Assembly: GCF_900607225.1 (NCBI RefSeq)
Contig: NZ_LR027842.1
Span: forward strand, 3,376,535-3,440,534
Source of the DNA: [Pseudopropionibacterium] massiliense
GTDB lineage: Bacteria > Actinomycetota > Actinomycetes > Propionibacteriales > Propionibacteriaceae
DNA length: 64,000 nucleotides
Direction of reading: 5' to 3'
A program made the translations under genes and the position numbers. The notes below the pieces were generated by a model. The model was not told the origin of the DNA, ran no database searches, and worked only from the letters and a program-made list of their open reading frames with translations. This document shows positions 46,194-54,606 of this stretch, one piece after another (position 1 is the stretch's first letter; every line of letters starts with the position of its first letter).

Positions 46194-46499
46194 ATGTCAG
46201 AGGCCAACGATCCCGAGTCGTCGGTGCCCGGGGCCGGTTCCGCATCCGGCGTTGGACGGGGAGCACCGGGAAGACCGGTGAGTCGCGACGTCAAGGGTTC
46301 CCACCGGGCGATCGTGGGTATCGTCCAATTCTGTTTCGGGCTCCTGGTGGTGGTCTTCAGCCTGGACGTCGTGAAGGCCGCGGGGGGTGTGCTCGGCGGC
46401 GGGGAGGGTTTCCCGGCGGTTGACGGTCTTCTGGGATTTCTGCTCGTGGTCATCGGTTTCGCGAGCATGGTGATGGGGATCGCCCGCGTGTTCCGCTGA
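46194..46499 (+). CDS. Small membrane protein
   Basis: A 101-residue protein with a hydrophilic N-terminus of ~35 residues and two TMs (IVGIVQFCFGLLVVVFSL and LLGFLLVVIGFASMVMGIA). ATG 46194 has GAGGGAG upstream. Function unknown. Confidence 0.6.
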   Translation: MSEANDPESSVPGAGSASGVGRGAPGRPVSRDVKGSHRAIVGIVQFCFGLLVVVFSLDVVKAAGGVLGGGEGFPAVDGLLGFLLVVIGFASMVMGIARVFR

Positions 46500-46552
46500 T
46501 GTGATACGAACCGAACAGGTCCTGGGACGAAGCGGTCCAGAACTCGAGTGTG

Positions 46553-46626
46553 TCGGGGTGACAGGATTTGAACCTGCGGCCTCGTCGTCCCGAACGACGC
46601 GCGCTACCAAGCTGCGCCACACCCCG
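46553..46626 (-). tRNA. tRNA-Pro (CGG anticodon)
   Basis: Minus strand CGGGGTGTGGCGCAG..., anticodon loop TTCGGGA, T-loop GGTTCAAATCC, acceptor CACCCCG plus discriminator A. CCA not encoded. Confidence 0.95.
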
Positions 46627-46702
46627 GCGGCTCATCGAGCCAGCGGAAAGACTATACCAGCGCACGCGCGCGGGTGAAATCGCCGCCCGGGCCGCGGATT
46701 CC

Positions 46703-47983
46703 TCAGGCCTCGGCGTCGATCCTTCCCAGGATCACCGGGTCGGGGGTGACCGGCGAGCCGGAGCAGGTGACGGCGCCGTCGAGGGCCTCCAGGGCGCGTT
46801 CGAAACGCTCCGGGGTGGCGGTGTGGAGGGTGAACAGCGGGGCCCCCGCTGTGACATGGTCGCCGGGTTTGGCGTACATCTCGACGCCCGCGACCGCCTG
46901 CACGTCGTCCTCCTTGCGGGCCCGACCCGCCCCCAGCCGCCAGGCCGCCACCCCGACCGCCATCGCGTCCAGGCGCGCGACGTACCCGCTCTCGCCGGCT
47001 GAAACGACGTGGGTGTGTTCCGCGACCGGCAGGGGCGCGTCGGGGTCGCCGCCCTGCGCCGCGACCATGCGTCGCCACACGTCCATCGCGCGGCCGTCCC
47101 GCAGCGCCGGGGCCGGGTCGAGGTCCGGTTTCCCGGCGGCGGCCAGCATCTCGCGGGCGAGTCGCACGGTCAGCTCCACCACGTCCGGCGGGCCGCCGCC
47201 CGCCAGCACCTCCAGCGACTCGCGGACCTCGAGGGCGTTCCCGGCGGTCCGGCCGAGGGGGGTGTCCATGTTCGTCAGCAGCGCGACGGTGTGCACGCCC
47301 GCGTCCGTCCCCAGCGCCACCATGGTGCGGGCCAGCTCCTCCGCGCGGTCGCGGGTCTTCATGAACGCGCCCGAACCGACCTTCACGTCCAGCACCAGCG
47401 CCCCCGTGCCCTCCGCGATCTTCTTGCTCATGATCGACGACGCGATCAGCGGGATGGCCTCGACGGTGCCGGTGGCGTCGCGCAGGGCGTAGAGCTTCTT
47501 GTCGGCCGGGGCCAGGCCGGAACCGGCGGCGCAGACCACCGCCCCGACGCCGGTCAGCTGCGCCAGCAGCTCCTCGTTGTCCAGGTTGGCGCGCCAGCCC
47601 GGGATGGACTCCATCTTGTCGAGGGTGCCGCCCGTGTGTCCGAGGCCGCGTCCCGACAGCTGCGGCACCGCCACGTCGAAGACCGCCACCAGCGGCGCCA
47701 GGGGCAGGGTGATCTTGTCGCCGACGCCGCCCGTGGAGTGCTTGTCGGCGGTGGGTTTGCCCAGCGACGAGAAGTCCATGCGCTGGCCGGAGGCGATCAT
47801 CGCGGCGGTCCAGCGGGCGATCTCGCCGCGATCCATGCCGTTGAGCAGGATCGCCATCGCCAGCGCCGACATCTGCTCGTCGGCCACCACCCCGTCGGTG
47901 TAGGCCCGGATCACCCAGTCGATCTGGGCGTCGCTGAGCCTGCCGCCGTCGCGTTTGGTGGAGATGACCTCTATGGCGTCCAT
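46703..47983 (-). CDS. deoA: Thymidine phosphorylase
   Basis: A 426-residue enzyme that cleaves thymidine to thymine and deoxyribose-1-phosphate. N-terminal EVISTKRDGGRLSDAQIDW, the phosphate-binding KHSTGGVGDK and the family signature LSGRGLGHTGGTLDKMESIPGW are intact. ATG 47983; a longer frame upstream is not supported. An inverted repeat lies between this gene and the divergent MFS gene. Confidence 0.94.
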   Translation of the reverse strand: MDAIEVISTKRDGGRLSDAQIDWVIRAYTDGVVADEQMSALAMAILLNGMDRGEIARWTAAMIASGQRMDFSSLGKPTADKHSTGGVGDKITLPLAPLVAVFDVAVPQLSGRGLGHTGGTLDKMESIPGWRANLDNEELLAQLTGVGAVVCAAGSGLAPADKKLYALRDATGTVEAIPLIASSIMSKKIAEGTGALVLDVKVGSGAFMKTRDRAEELARTMVALGTDAGVHTVALLTNMDTPLGRTAGNALEVRESLEVLAGGGPPDVVELTVRLAREMLAAAGKPDLDPAPALRDGRAMDVWRRMVAAQGGDPDAPLPVAEHTHVVSAGESGYVARLDAMAVGVAAWRLGAGRARKEDDVQAVAGVEMYAKPGDHVTAGAPLFTLHTATPERFERALEALDGAVTCSGSPVTPDPVILGRIDAEA

Positions 47984-48027
47984 GCCGACGAGTCTAGGGC
48001 CCGTCCGGCGAAAGATTTCGTCGCGGG

Positions 48028-48069
48028 TGTGAAGGATTTTGTACCGTGTACGCCACAAAATCTTTCACA
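48028..48069. promoter_or_regulatory. Long inverted repeat between deoA and the MFS gene
   Basis: Two 15-base arms, TGTGAAGGATTTTGT (48028-48042) and ACAAAATCTTTCACA (48055-48069), with one mismatch and a 12-base centre. It covers the region where the divergent promoters should be. It suits a dimeric repressor controlling both genes. Confidence 0.5.
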
Positions 48070-48085
48070 ATGACATAATCCCGGA

Positions 48086-49261
48086 ATGAGTGCTGACGCC
48101 AGGCGGGCCCGGTGGGGTGTTGTCATGCTGTTCTGGTTGAACGGGGTGGCGTGGTCGTCGATCCTGCCCAGGTATCCCGAGATCAAGGAGGCCCTGAGGC
48201 TCGACGACCAGTGGTGGGGTGCTGCGGTGGCGATCGGACCCGTCGGCGGTCTGGCCGCGGGCCTGGTGACGGCCGCGCTGATCCGGCGGTACTCGTCGGC
48301 GTGGGTGTCGGTGATCTCGCAGGTGGTGGGGATCGCCATGCTGAACCTCATCGGCAACGCCCCCGCGGCCTGGGTGTTCGTGGTGGGGGTGTTCCTGATG
48401 GCGAGTCTCGACGCGCTGACCGACATCTCGATGAACGCCCACGGGCTGCGCGTCCAGGAGCTCTACGGCCGCCCGATCCTCAACAGCTTCCACGGCTGGT
48501 GGTCCATCGGCGCGGTGTGCGGGGGCTTCATCGGGTCCGCCGCCCGGCAGGCTGGGATTCCCGTCTGGGTGCAGTGCCTCGCCGCGACGGTGGTGTTCGG
48601 CGGGATGTCGCTGGGGGCGAAGGCCCTGCTGCTGCCCGGCCTGGACCACGAGCCGCAGGCCGAATGGAGCCGGCAGCAGCGACGGCGGCGCCTCCCCGCG
48701 GGGATCGTCGTGCGACTCGCGGCGCTCGGGCTGCTCGGGGCCTCGGCCGGGTTGATGGAGGACACCGGGTCGACCTGGGGCGCGATCTACCTGGACCGGC
48801 AGTTCGACGTCATCCCGTTCGTGGCGGGCATGGCCTTCGTCGGGTTGCAGGGTGCGCAGCTGGTCGGCCGGTTCACCGGCGATGCCCTGGTCTCGCGGAT
48901 CGGGCCCCGGTTCGCCGTCGTTCAGGGCGCCATCATCGCTTTTCTCGGCATGGGGTGGTCGCTGGTCTGGCCTTCTCCGGTCACCGCGATTCTGGGCTTC
49001 GCCTGCGTCGGCTGGGGTGTCGCGACGGCGATCCCGTCGACCATGCACGCCGCCGACGAGCTGCCCGACATGAACCACGGCGACGGGCTGATGATCGTCA
49101 CCTGGATGATGCGGATCGGGTTCTTCGCGGGTCCTCCGTTGATCGGTGCGCTGTCGGAGGCCACGGACCTGCGGCTGGCGCTGTGGGTGGTGCCGGCCTT
49201 CGCGGTCGTGATCCTGGTGTTGAGCCCGTCGTTGGGCCGGAGTGCCGGTGGGAGACGATGA
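48086..49261 (+). CDS. MFS transporter
   Basis: A 391-residue transporter with about 12 TMs, beginning MSADARRARWGVVMLFWLNG. SLDALTDISMNAHGLRVQEL is the only polar family-like stretch near TM4. Relatives often transport sugars or act as drug exporters; the substrate is unclear. Divergent from deoA with a shared inverted repeat, so a nucleoside/deoxyribose link is possible. Confidence 0.8.
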   Translation: MSADARRARWGVVMLFWLNGVAWSSILPRYPEIKEALRLDDQWWGAAVAIGPVGGLAAGLVTAALIRRYSSAWVSVISQVVGIAMLNLIGNAPAAWVFVVGVFLMASLDALTDISMNAHGLRVQELYGRPILNSFHGWWSIGAVCGGFIGSAARQAGIPVWVQCLAATVVFGGMSLGAKALLLPGLDHEPQAEWSRQQRRRRLPAGIVVRLAALGLLGASAGLMEDTGSTWGAIYLDRQFDVIPFVAGMAFVGLQGAQLVGRFTGDALVSRIGPRFAVVQGAIIAFLGMGWSLVWPSPVTAILGFACVGWGVATAIPSTMHAADELPDMNHGDGLMIVTWMMRIGFFAGPPLIGALSEATDLRLALWVVPAFAVVILVLSPSLGRSAGGRR

Positions 49262-49433
49262 TGACGTGCCGGCGAATCCCTCGGCGGTCCGTGGATTCGG
49301 GCGGCTACCGGTTTGGATGTACTTAAGTCGGTCTTCCCGTCAACTGAAGATGGCCTCTTGTCGCCGTTTCTTCCACGCTGCGGACCCCTGTGCCATGCTC
49401 GGGATGAGCATGCGGGTGAGAGGCGGTGTGGAA

Positions 49434-49925
49434 ATGAGCCATGGTCCCGAGCTGATGCCGGAACTTCCCAGAAGACTTCCGCGGCAGGCGCTCGTGGTGT
49501 GGCGACTGGGTGTTCTTGCGAGTGCCTTCCTGCTTGTGCTCCTGATACTCGTGGCCGGGTGGCTCTGGCCCCGACAACGATTCCTGGAAATCGTGACATG
49601 GCCCGCGCTCGGCGTCATACTCGTGTCAACATTTCTTGATGTGGTGGTTCTGTTGGGGCTGCGTCACAAATATTACCGGTACGAGACCGATTCCTCGGGA
49701 CTCCGGATCAGTAGAGGATACATGTTTGCTCGATACATCAGCATTCCCGCGTCCCAGATCCTCTATGTCGACGTTCGACAGGGCCCGCTCGCACGCGCGC
49801 TCGGTCTCAGCACCTTGGAGGTCGGTACTCTCGGGACAACGCACGATCTGGGGCCGCTGGAGTCGGCCAGGGCCAGCGAAATAGTGCAGCAATTCGGTGT
49901 CGGAGCGCGGCATGCGGCGCAATGA
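49434..49925 (+). CDS. bPH2-domain membrane protein (YdbS-like), possible bacteriocin immunity
   Basis: A 163-residue protein. Two TMs (LASAFLLVLLILVAGWLW and LGVILVSTFLDVVVLLGL) are followed by a bacterial PH domain: YRYETDSSGLRISRGYMFAR, ILYVDVRQGPLARALGLSTL. In the aureocin A53 and lacticin Q clusters, proteins of this kind provide self-immunity. Here it partners the next gene and lies close to the leaderless bacteriocin gene. ydbS/ydbT pairs also occur without bacteriocins, so the role is inferred. RBS weak; start less certain. Confidence 0.75.
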   Translation: MSHGPELMPELPRRLPRQALVVWRLGVLASAFLLVLLILVAGWLWPRQRFLEIVTWPALGVILVSTFLDVVVLLGLRHKYYRYETDSSGLRISRGYMFARYISIPASQILYVDVRQGPLARALGLSTLEVGTLGTTHDLGPLESARASEIVQQFGVGARHAAQ

Positions 49926-51309
49926 TCCACGCATGCTGGTCTTGACGACCTACCGGGCCATGGTGGTCTATGTGCCCTTCATGCTGATCCAGGGAAGCGT
50001 CGGTGCGGCGCTACCGGGCTGGGCGGCTTTCCTGTGGATGATGCTGGTGGTGTACTATTCCGTGACCCGGCTTGAGGTGATATTCACCAAATATCTCACG
50101 ACCTTCTGGCACGCGGATGGTGCGGGGATCCGATTTCGTACCGGTTGGCCGGTTCGGGAGGAGACCCATCTCTCCTGGGCCGAGGTGGGTAGTCTCGAGG
50201 TGCACCAGGGGTGGATGGCGAGACTGCTGTGCGTATCGCAGGTAACCGCCTCCGTGGGTGCCGAGAATCGTCGAAGTCTGGTTCTCGATGCGCTCTCCAG
50301 GGCGGAAACAGAAAGATTGTTGAGCCTGCATGACGTTTCTCCTGCGGGAGATGAGGAGGGAGGATGCGTCGCAATCGAGGAATCCGGCGAAGAGATCTAT
50401 CGCGCTCGTCCGCGTGATTATTTTTTGATCGGATTCACGCATGGTAAGTTCTTTCTCTTCGTGCCATTCCTGCTCGGAACCGGATCCGACCTCCTCGAAT
50501 ATGTTGGAGTGGATCTGTTTGGACTTCAGGTCACGTGGGAACTCGTGATCGTCGCTGTCGTGGCAGCGGGGGCGTATGGTGTGGTGCGGGCGTTGGTCAC
50601 CTATGGCCGCTACCGTGTGATCAGGGTTCCTTCAGGTTTCAAGACGAAGGGCGGCATCGTGCAGCGCACGACCTTCGAGGCGCGGGCGACGGAGGTGGTG
50701 GGAATCCGAATTGATCGGAATCCCTTGATGCAGTTGACGGGATACTGCTCGGTGAACCTCATCCTGGCCACTGGGAGAAGGGATCTCGAGGCTCTTCCAA
50801 TACTTCCGGTGATCGCGTATGGCAGAGCATTTGACGAGGTGAAAAACCTCATTCCGGTTCACTGCGAGCAACGATCTCCCTGGGCCGGGAAACTGCCGTT
50901 CACGGTTCTTGCCGGTGGTGTCGGGGTGGCGGTTGTGTTCGCGTGGGCCTCGAACCTGTGGCTGGCGGGACTCGCCCTCGCCGGTGCCCTGTCGGCGGCC
51001 AACTCACTGGTGGCCAGGGTGGGACGTGGTGACGGGGTCGTTCTCGTGGAGAGGGGATTGCTGGGGCGCAGCCTGCGGGTGATCGATGAACAGATGGTTC
51101 GCAGCGTTTCCGCGTTTCAGCGGGTGTGGCCGACCCCGTCGTCCACCGTGTTGATGTCGTTCACGGTGCTCGATCGCCGGAAGTTGAGGTTGCACATTCC
51201 TGGGGTTCCGGTGACCCTTGCGCGAATGTTGATGGCCGTCCCGCGGTCAGTGTCGGTTGCCGGACAGCGATGTCGGCGGCTGGGGTATGACGGCGATCGT
51301 TTTCCATAG
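49912..51309 (+). CDS. Multi-bPH2-domain membrane protein (YdbT-like), possible bacteriocin immunity
   Basis: A 465-residue protein with about six TMs and bPH2 domains. One domain is visible around GFKTKGGIVQRTTFEARATE and GIRIDRNPLMQLTGYCSVNL; others near the N-terminus (GIRFRTGWPVREETHLSW) and C-terminus (VLVERGLLGRSLRVIDEQMV). ATG 49912 follows GGAG and overlaps the previous gene. Its 3' end overlaps the histidine kinase gene (opposite strand) by 63 bases. Likely immunity/transport with its neighbour. Confidence 0.72.
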   Translation: MRRNDPRMLVLTTYRAMVVYVPFMLIQGSVGAALPGWAAFLWMMLVVYYSVTRLEVIFTKYLTTFWHADGAGIRFRTGWPVREETHLSWAEVGSLEVHQGWMARLLCVSQVTASVGAENRRSLVLDALSRAETERLLSLHDVSPAGDEEGGCVAIEESGEEIYRARPRDYFLIGFTHGKFFLFVPFLLGTGSDLLEYVGVDLFGLQVTWELVIVAVVAAGAYGVVRALVTYGRYRVIRVPSGFKTKGGIVQRTTFEARATEVVGIRIDRNPLMQLTGYCSVNLILATGRRDLEALPILPVIAYGRAFDEVKNLIPVHCEQRSPWAGKLPFTVLAGGVGVAVVFAWASNLWLAGLALAGALSAANSLVARVGRGDGVVLVERGLLGRSLRVIDEQMVRSVSAFQRVWPTPSSTVLMSFTVLDRRKLRLHIPGVPVTLARMLMAVPRSVSVAGQRCRRLGYDGDRFP

Positions 51310-52386
51310 GCCATCGTTTCTGTCAACCTCGAACGATCCTCGTAACTGTCGAATCCTCTCCTGTACTCCGAGCAGTCCAAGTCGACCCTTGTTCTCTTTC
51401 TTGCCCGAATCGGGATTCACGTACTCTGCTATCAGGTCACCCTGGTTTTCACGAAGAATTATCGACACGCTGCTTCGGGGAGGACTGTGCTTTATCATAT
51501 TGGTCACGGCCTCGTGGGTGATCTTTGACAATGTGACGGCGCGGGTGGGGGTGATGTTCTTTATGTCAATGGTGACCTCGGGTAAGAAACCTGCTTTTTC
51601 GAGGCGATTGACTTCCCGTCTGGTTTCCGCCGCCAACGTGATGACGTCGTTCGGCTGTTTCCGGTTGTCGACGGAACTCGACGTGCGCAGCGATGAGATC
51701 AGGCTTCTGAGATCATACGCGGAGGTGCTGCAGTCAAAGGCGATCCTCTCCAGGTCGTCGCGTATTTCCTCCGGAAGGTCTGGATGAGTCAGTGCAAGAT
51801 GTGCTCGCATGGCTGTGTGGGACAGCGTCTGCGCCACGGTGTCGTGCAGCTCACGAGCCATTTCGAATCGATAGGAGGTCAGTTTCTGACGCCCGAGCTC
51901 CTCGGCGGCCGCGACGCGTTCCTCACCGCTTCGCAAGAGCACCGCCCCGCCCACGGCTATCGTTGATCCCATCAACAGGGATGCCACATCGATCGCTATT
52001 TCCGAGGGACGCGGTGTCTCCATCGCGACCCCGACCATGATGATGATCCAGATCGTCATCCACCACGTGGCATGGTTGATGCGCAAACGAATTATCGTGA
52101 AAACATGGATCAACAGAGCTGCCGCGCCAACGCTCATGCCCTCGGTTGGAACGTACAGCCCGAGGAGGGTCAGGCATGTGGTGAGGGCTGCGGATTGCAA
52201 GACGAATCGTTTCGCGAAGGCCGCGCTCAGGAACGGAAGTGCATTGACGAGCCAATACGTGGTGTTGCCCGACTCGACAAGGGCGAAGACGGTTGTCAGG
52301 GCCAAGGCAAGTGCTGCAAGCAGTGGCTCCGACCAGTCACTCCTCAGCGTGCGCGAGGTCGGCGTCATGTTGTCGATCCGTGACAT
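51247..52386 (-). CDS. Sensor histidine kinase (HisKA_3/NarX-DesK-type)
   Basis: A 379-residue sensor. N-terminal half has five to six TMs with little extracytoplasmic sequence, typical of sensors of membrane-active peptides. The phosphoacceptor is in RELHDTVAQTLSHTAMRAHL; the ATPase part has ITHEAVTNMIKHSPPRSSV and GRLGLLGVQERIRQLRGSF. Partner of the response regulator at 53141-53773. Could sense the bacteriocin or cell-envelope stress. Confidence 0.85.
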   Translation of the reverse strand: MSRIDNMTPTSRTLRSDWSEPLLAALALALTTVFALVESGNTTYWLVNALPFLSAAFAKRFVLQSAALTTCLTLLGLYVPTEGMSVGAAALLIHVFTIIRLRINHATWWMTIWIIIMVGVAMETPRPSEIAIDVASLLMGSTIAVGGAVLLRSGEERVAAAEELGRQKLTSYRFEMARELHDTVAQTLSHTAMRAHLALTHPDLPEEIRDDLERIAFDCSTSAYDLRSLISSLRTSSSVDNRKQPNDVITLAAETRREVNRLEKAGFLPEVTIDIKNITPTRAVTLSKITHEAVTNMIKHSPPRSSVSIILRENQGDLIAEYVNPDSGKKENKGRLGLLGVQERIRQLRGSFEVDRNDGLWKTIAVIPQPPTSLSGNRH

Positions 52387-52566
52387 GCGCCTCAGTATAG
52401 AGTGTGCGATGTTGTATGCACAGGGAAACGGATCGGTTCTGTTGCGGTGGTCGCGAGTCTGGTGAAGGGGTGCGCGCCGGCCATACGATTGAAATTTTCA
52501 TCGATGTTCTTCCCTGCTTCGGTGCTCCCTTGGCCGGGTGTTCGCGGAATTAGTTTTGCTGCTTAA

Positions 52567-52572
52567 TATAAT
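52567..52572 (+). promoter_or_regulatory. -10 element of the bacteriocin gene promoter
   Basis: A perfect TATAAT in an AT-rich patch about 240 bases upstream of the bacteriocin start; no clear -35 is seen, which suits activator-dependent transcription. The rest of 52387-52813 has no gene; GGTGGTGGCTCCG occurs twice in it. Confidence 0.45.
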
Positions 52573-52813
52573 ATCGGGGATACGGTGGATCATGTGAAGG
52601 TTGGTGTGCGGAACATCCCGCGCTGCACATGCACCGCGGGTGGTGGCTCCGATACCAAAGTTGATCGTGTTATCCGCCAAGGTAGCTTGTTGTGGCACGA
52701 AGGTTGGTGATCAAGCGGCAGGGTCTTCCCGTTCAGTTCGAAACAGGATGTACTGGTGGTGGCTCCGCGGAAGCTTGGAAATCAATCACGGTAACTCAAG
52801 AAGGGATTGCATC

Positions 52814-52972
52814 ATGGCTCTTTTCTCCCGTCTCGTTTCCTACGCTTGGAACTTCGGAAGGCAGATTGTCAACTGGCTCTGGGCACACAGGAATGTCATC
52901 CTCGGCTGGCTTCGTAATGGGTTGGCCTTCGATGTGATCATCGACAAGGTTCGCAGGTACTTGGGGATCTGA
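52814..52972 (+). CDS. Leaderless bacteriocin of the lacticin Q/aureocin A53 type
   Basis: A 52-residue cationic peptide starting MALFSRLVSYAWNF and ending DKVRRYLGI. It has four Trp (12, 21, 23, 32), seven Arg/Lys against two Asp (net about +5), no Cys and no leader. It aligns without gaps to lacticin Q as I remember that sequence: G15, V19, W21/W23-A24, IL30, WL33, G36, D40, K45 and terminal LGI match. AAGAAGGG lies 8 bases upstream. An in-frame upstream ATG at 52748 has no good RBS. Acts on target-cell membranes; flanked by immunity-type and regulatory genes. Confidence 0.85.
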   Translation: MALFSRLVSYAWNFGRQIVNWLWAHRNVILGWLRNGLAFDVIIDKVRRYLGI

Positions 52973-52990
52973 TCGACTTTCCTGATGCAT

Positions 52991-53033
52991 CGCGTGGGTG
53001 TGGTGCCAATGGGAGTGGCACCACACCCACGCG
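52991..53033. terminator. Perfect 17-bp-stem hairpin between bacteriocin and response regulator genes
   Basis: CGCGTGGGTGTGGTGCC, 9-base loop, GGCACCACACCCACGCG. It starts 18 bases after the bacteriocin stop and, by symmetry, can also end the converging response regulator transcript. That would prevent antisense reading through the bacteriocin gene. Confidence 0.8.
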
Positions 53034-53140
53034 ACCGTGGCGGCGGGAGGGATCTCCTGACGTCAACGGGATGGCTACCGTAGCATGTGAGTGATCCTCC
53101 ACCGAGAGGAAGCGGGTGTGGCCACTCCGTCTGGAATATT

Positions 53141-53773
53141 TCAGTCGATGAGGTTCCACTCGTAGGCAAGCGCAGCCAGGGCAGTTCGATTGGGCCGGCC
53201 GAATTTTTCCAGCAGCCTGCTGACGTAGGACTTCACCGTGCTCACCGCCAGGTGGGTTTGGGCGGCGATCTCTGCGTTGCTCCTGCCCTTGCCTATCAGG
53301 ACTATGAACTCGCGGTCCCGGGTGCTGAGGTCCGGAGGGGCGGTGCTGCGACGCAGCATGGGCAGCAGGGCGGTGATGAGCTTCGGGGAGACGAGGGTGT
53401 CCCCGCTGTAAGCCGCGAGGACCCCGTTGACCACCATGTGGGGGTGGTCGGATTTCAGGAGAAAACCGGTGGCCCCCGCCTCCAGGGCCTTGATCATCGT
53501 CGTCTCGTCGGCCATGGCGGTGAAGATGAGCACCCGGCACATCAGCCCTTCGGCGAGTACGCGTCTGGTGACCTCGATCCCGTCGAGCTGAGGCATGATC
53601 AGATCAGTGATGAGGACATCCGGCTGCAGCTCCTGTGTGACCTGCAATGCCTGTCTGCCGTCATGCGCGATCCCGACCACCTCGATGGAGTGGGCCCCCG
53701 ACAGATACCGTTGCAGGGCGGTGACGGCGAAGTGATCGTCCTCGGCGATGACCACCCGGATGTGTGTTTCCAT
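53141..53773 (-). CDS. NarL/LuxR-family response regulator
   Basis: A 210-residue regulator. Receiver: IRVVIAEDDHFAVTALQRYL with the acidic pair, phospho-Asp in DVLITDLIMPQLDG, and LLKSDHPHM. Output HTH: LSTRDREFIVLIGKGRSNAE and HLAVSTVKSYVSRLLEKFG. ATG 53773. Pairs with the kinase at 51247-52386; the bacteriocin gene lies between them on the other strand. Confidence 0.9.
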   Translation of the reverse strand: METHIRVVIAEDDHFAVTALQRYLSGAHSIEVVGIAHDGRQALQVTQELQPDVLITDLIMPQLDGIEVTRRVLAEGLMCRVLIFTAMADETTMIKALEAGATGFLLKSDHPHMVVNGVLAAYSGDTLVSPKLITALLPMLRRSTAPPDLSTRDREFIVLIGKGRSNAEIAAQTHLAVSTVKSYVSRLLEKFGRPNRTALAALAYEWNLID

Positions 53774-53832
53774 TCTGCAATGGTAGGGCTGCGGGTTGGG
53801 TTGTGTGTCGATGTTTGAAACCTCCTCGGAGT

Positions 53833-54606
53833 TTAGCGGTAGATGCGGCCGCGGCGCAGGGCGATGGGAGCCGATGCCGTCACAACGGCGCACCAGAGGA
53901 TCAGCAGGAGACCCGCTAGCAGCGGCGTCACCCTCGTCGCCAGTTCGGAACCGGTCAGGGTGGCCGCATTCATGAGGGAGGACGGAAGATAGGAGAAGAT
54001 CGGGGTGTCAAGACCCGCGGTTGTGAGAGCGGTCTCCAGGGCGGGCACACCAACCACCACGATCAGGACGGTACCCACCGAAAGCGCCGGCTTGGGAAGC
54101 CACCAGGCCGCAACCAGCGCCAGGATGCCCCAGGTGAGATGGACGGCGAACGTACCCAGAACATTGATCCAGAGGACGGGTGAGGCCAGTGTCGCCAGGA
54201 CGAGGGAGGCCGGCAGGAGTGAGAAGCAGAGCGCGACTGCCGCCCCCGTCGTGATGACGGTGGTCAGCAGGGATGCCGTTGAGATCACGATGAGCTTGGC
54301 GCGGAGGATCCGGCCGTTGCTCATGGCCATGTGGATGTGATTGATCGTGCCCGAGGACCAGTCGGCGGTCACCAGGGTCGTCGCCCAGAATGCCAGCAGC
54401 AGGCCGGAGAAGAACGTCGGGCTTCCCGGCATGAAGGCGACGGCCTCGATTTGTGACGCGTGCGTTGCCCCTTCCTCCAAGGCCTTCTGGACGGCCGAGG
54501 AACTGAATGCGACGGCGGCCAGGGTGGCCAGCAGGATGAGGAGCCACACCCAGTAGGTGATTCGGTAGGCCTTGGAACGGACCAGCTCCGCACGGACATC
54601 CCTCAT
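53833..54606 (-). CDS. ABC-2 type permease near bacteriocin gene
   Basis: A 257-residue membrane protein with about six TMs, starting MRDVRAELVRSKAYRITYWV. It begins at the end of the ATPase gene (4-base overlap) and ends 60 bases before the response regulator. In lantibiotic and leaderless bacteriocin loci such transporters (LanFEG or LnqEF type) export the peptide or clear it from the membrane. That role is inferred from context. Confidence 0.8.
   Translation of the reverse strand: MRDVRAELVRSKAYRITYWVWLLILLATLAAVAFSSSAVQKALEEGATHASQIEAVAFMPGSPTFFSGLLLAFWATTLVTADWSSGTINHIHMAMSNGRILRAKLIVISTASLLTTVITTGAAVALCFSLLPASLVLATLASPVLWINVLGTFAVHLTWGILALVAAWWLPKPALSVGTVLIVVVGVPALETALTTAGLDTPIFSYLPSSLMNAATLTGSELATRVTPLLAGLLLILWCAVVTASAPIALRRGRIYR

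Noticed and set aside
52748-52813. In-frame N-terminal extension (MYWWWLRGSL...) as a leader peptide of the bacteriocin
   Set aside because: The internal ATG at 52814 has a strong RBS, and the family is known to lack leaders; the extension is not signal-like or double-Gly.
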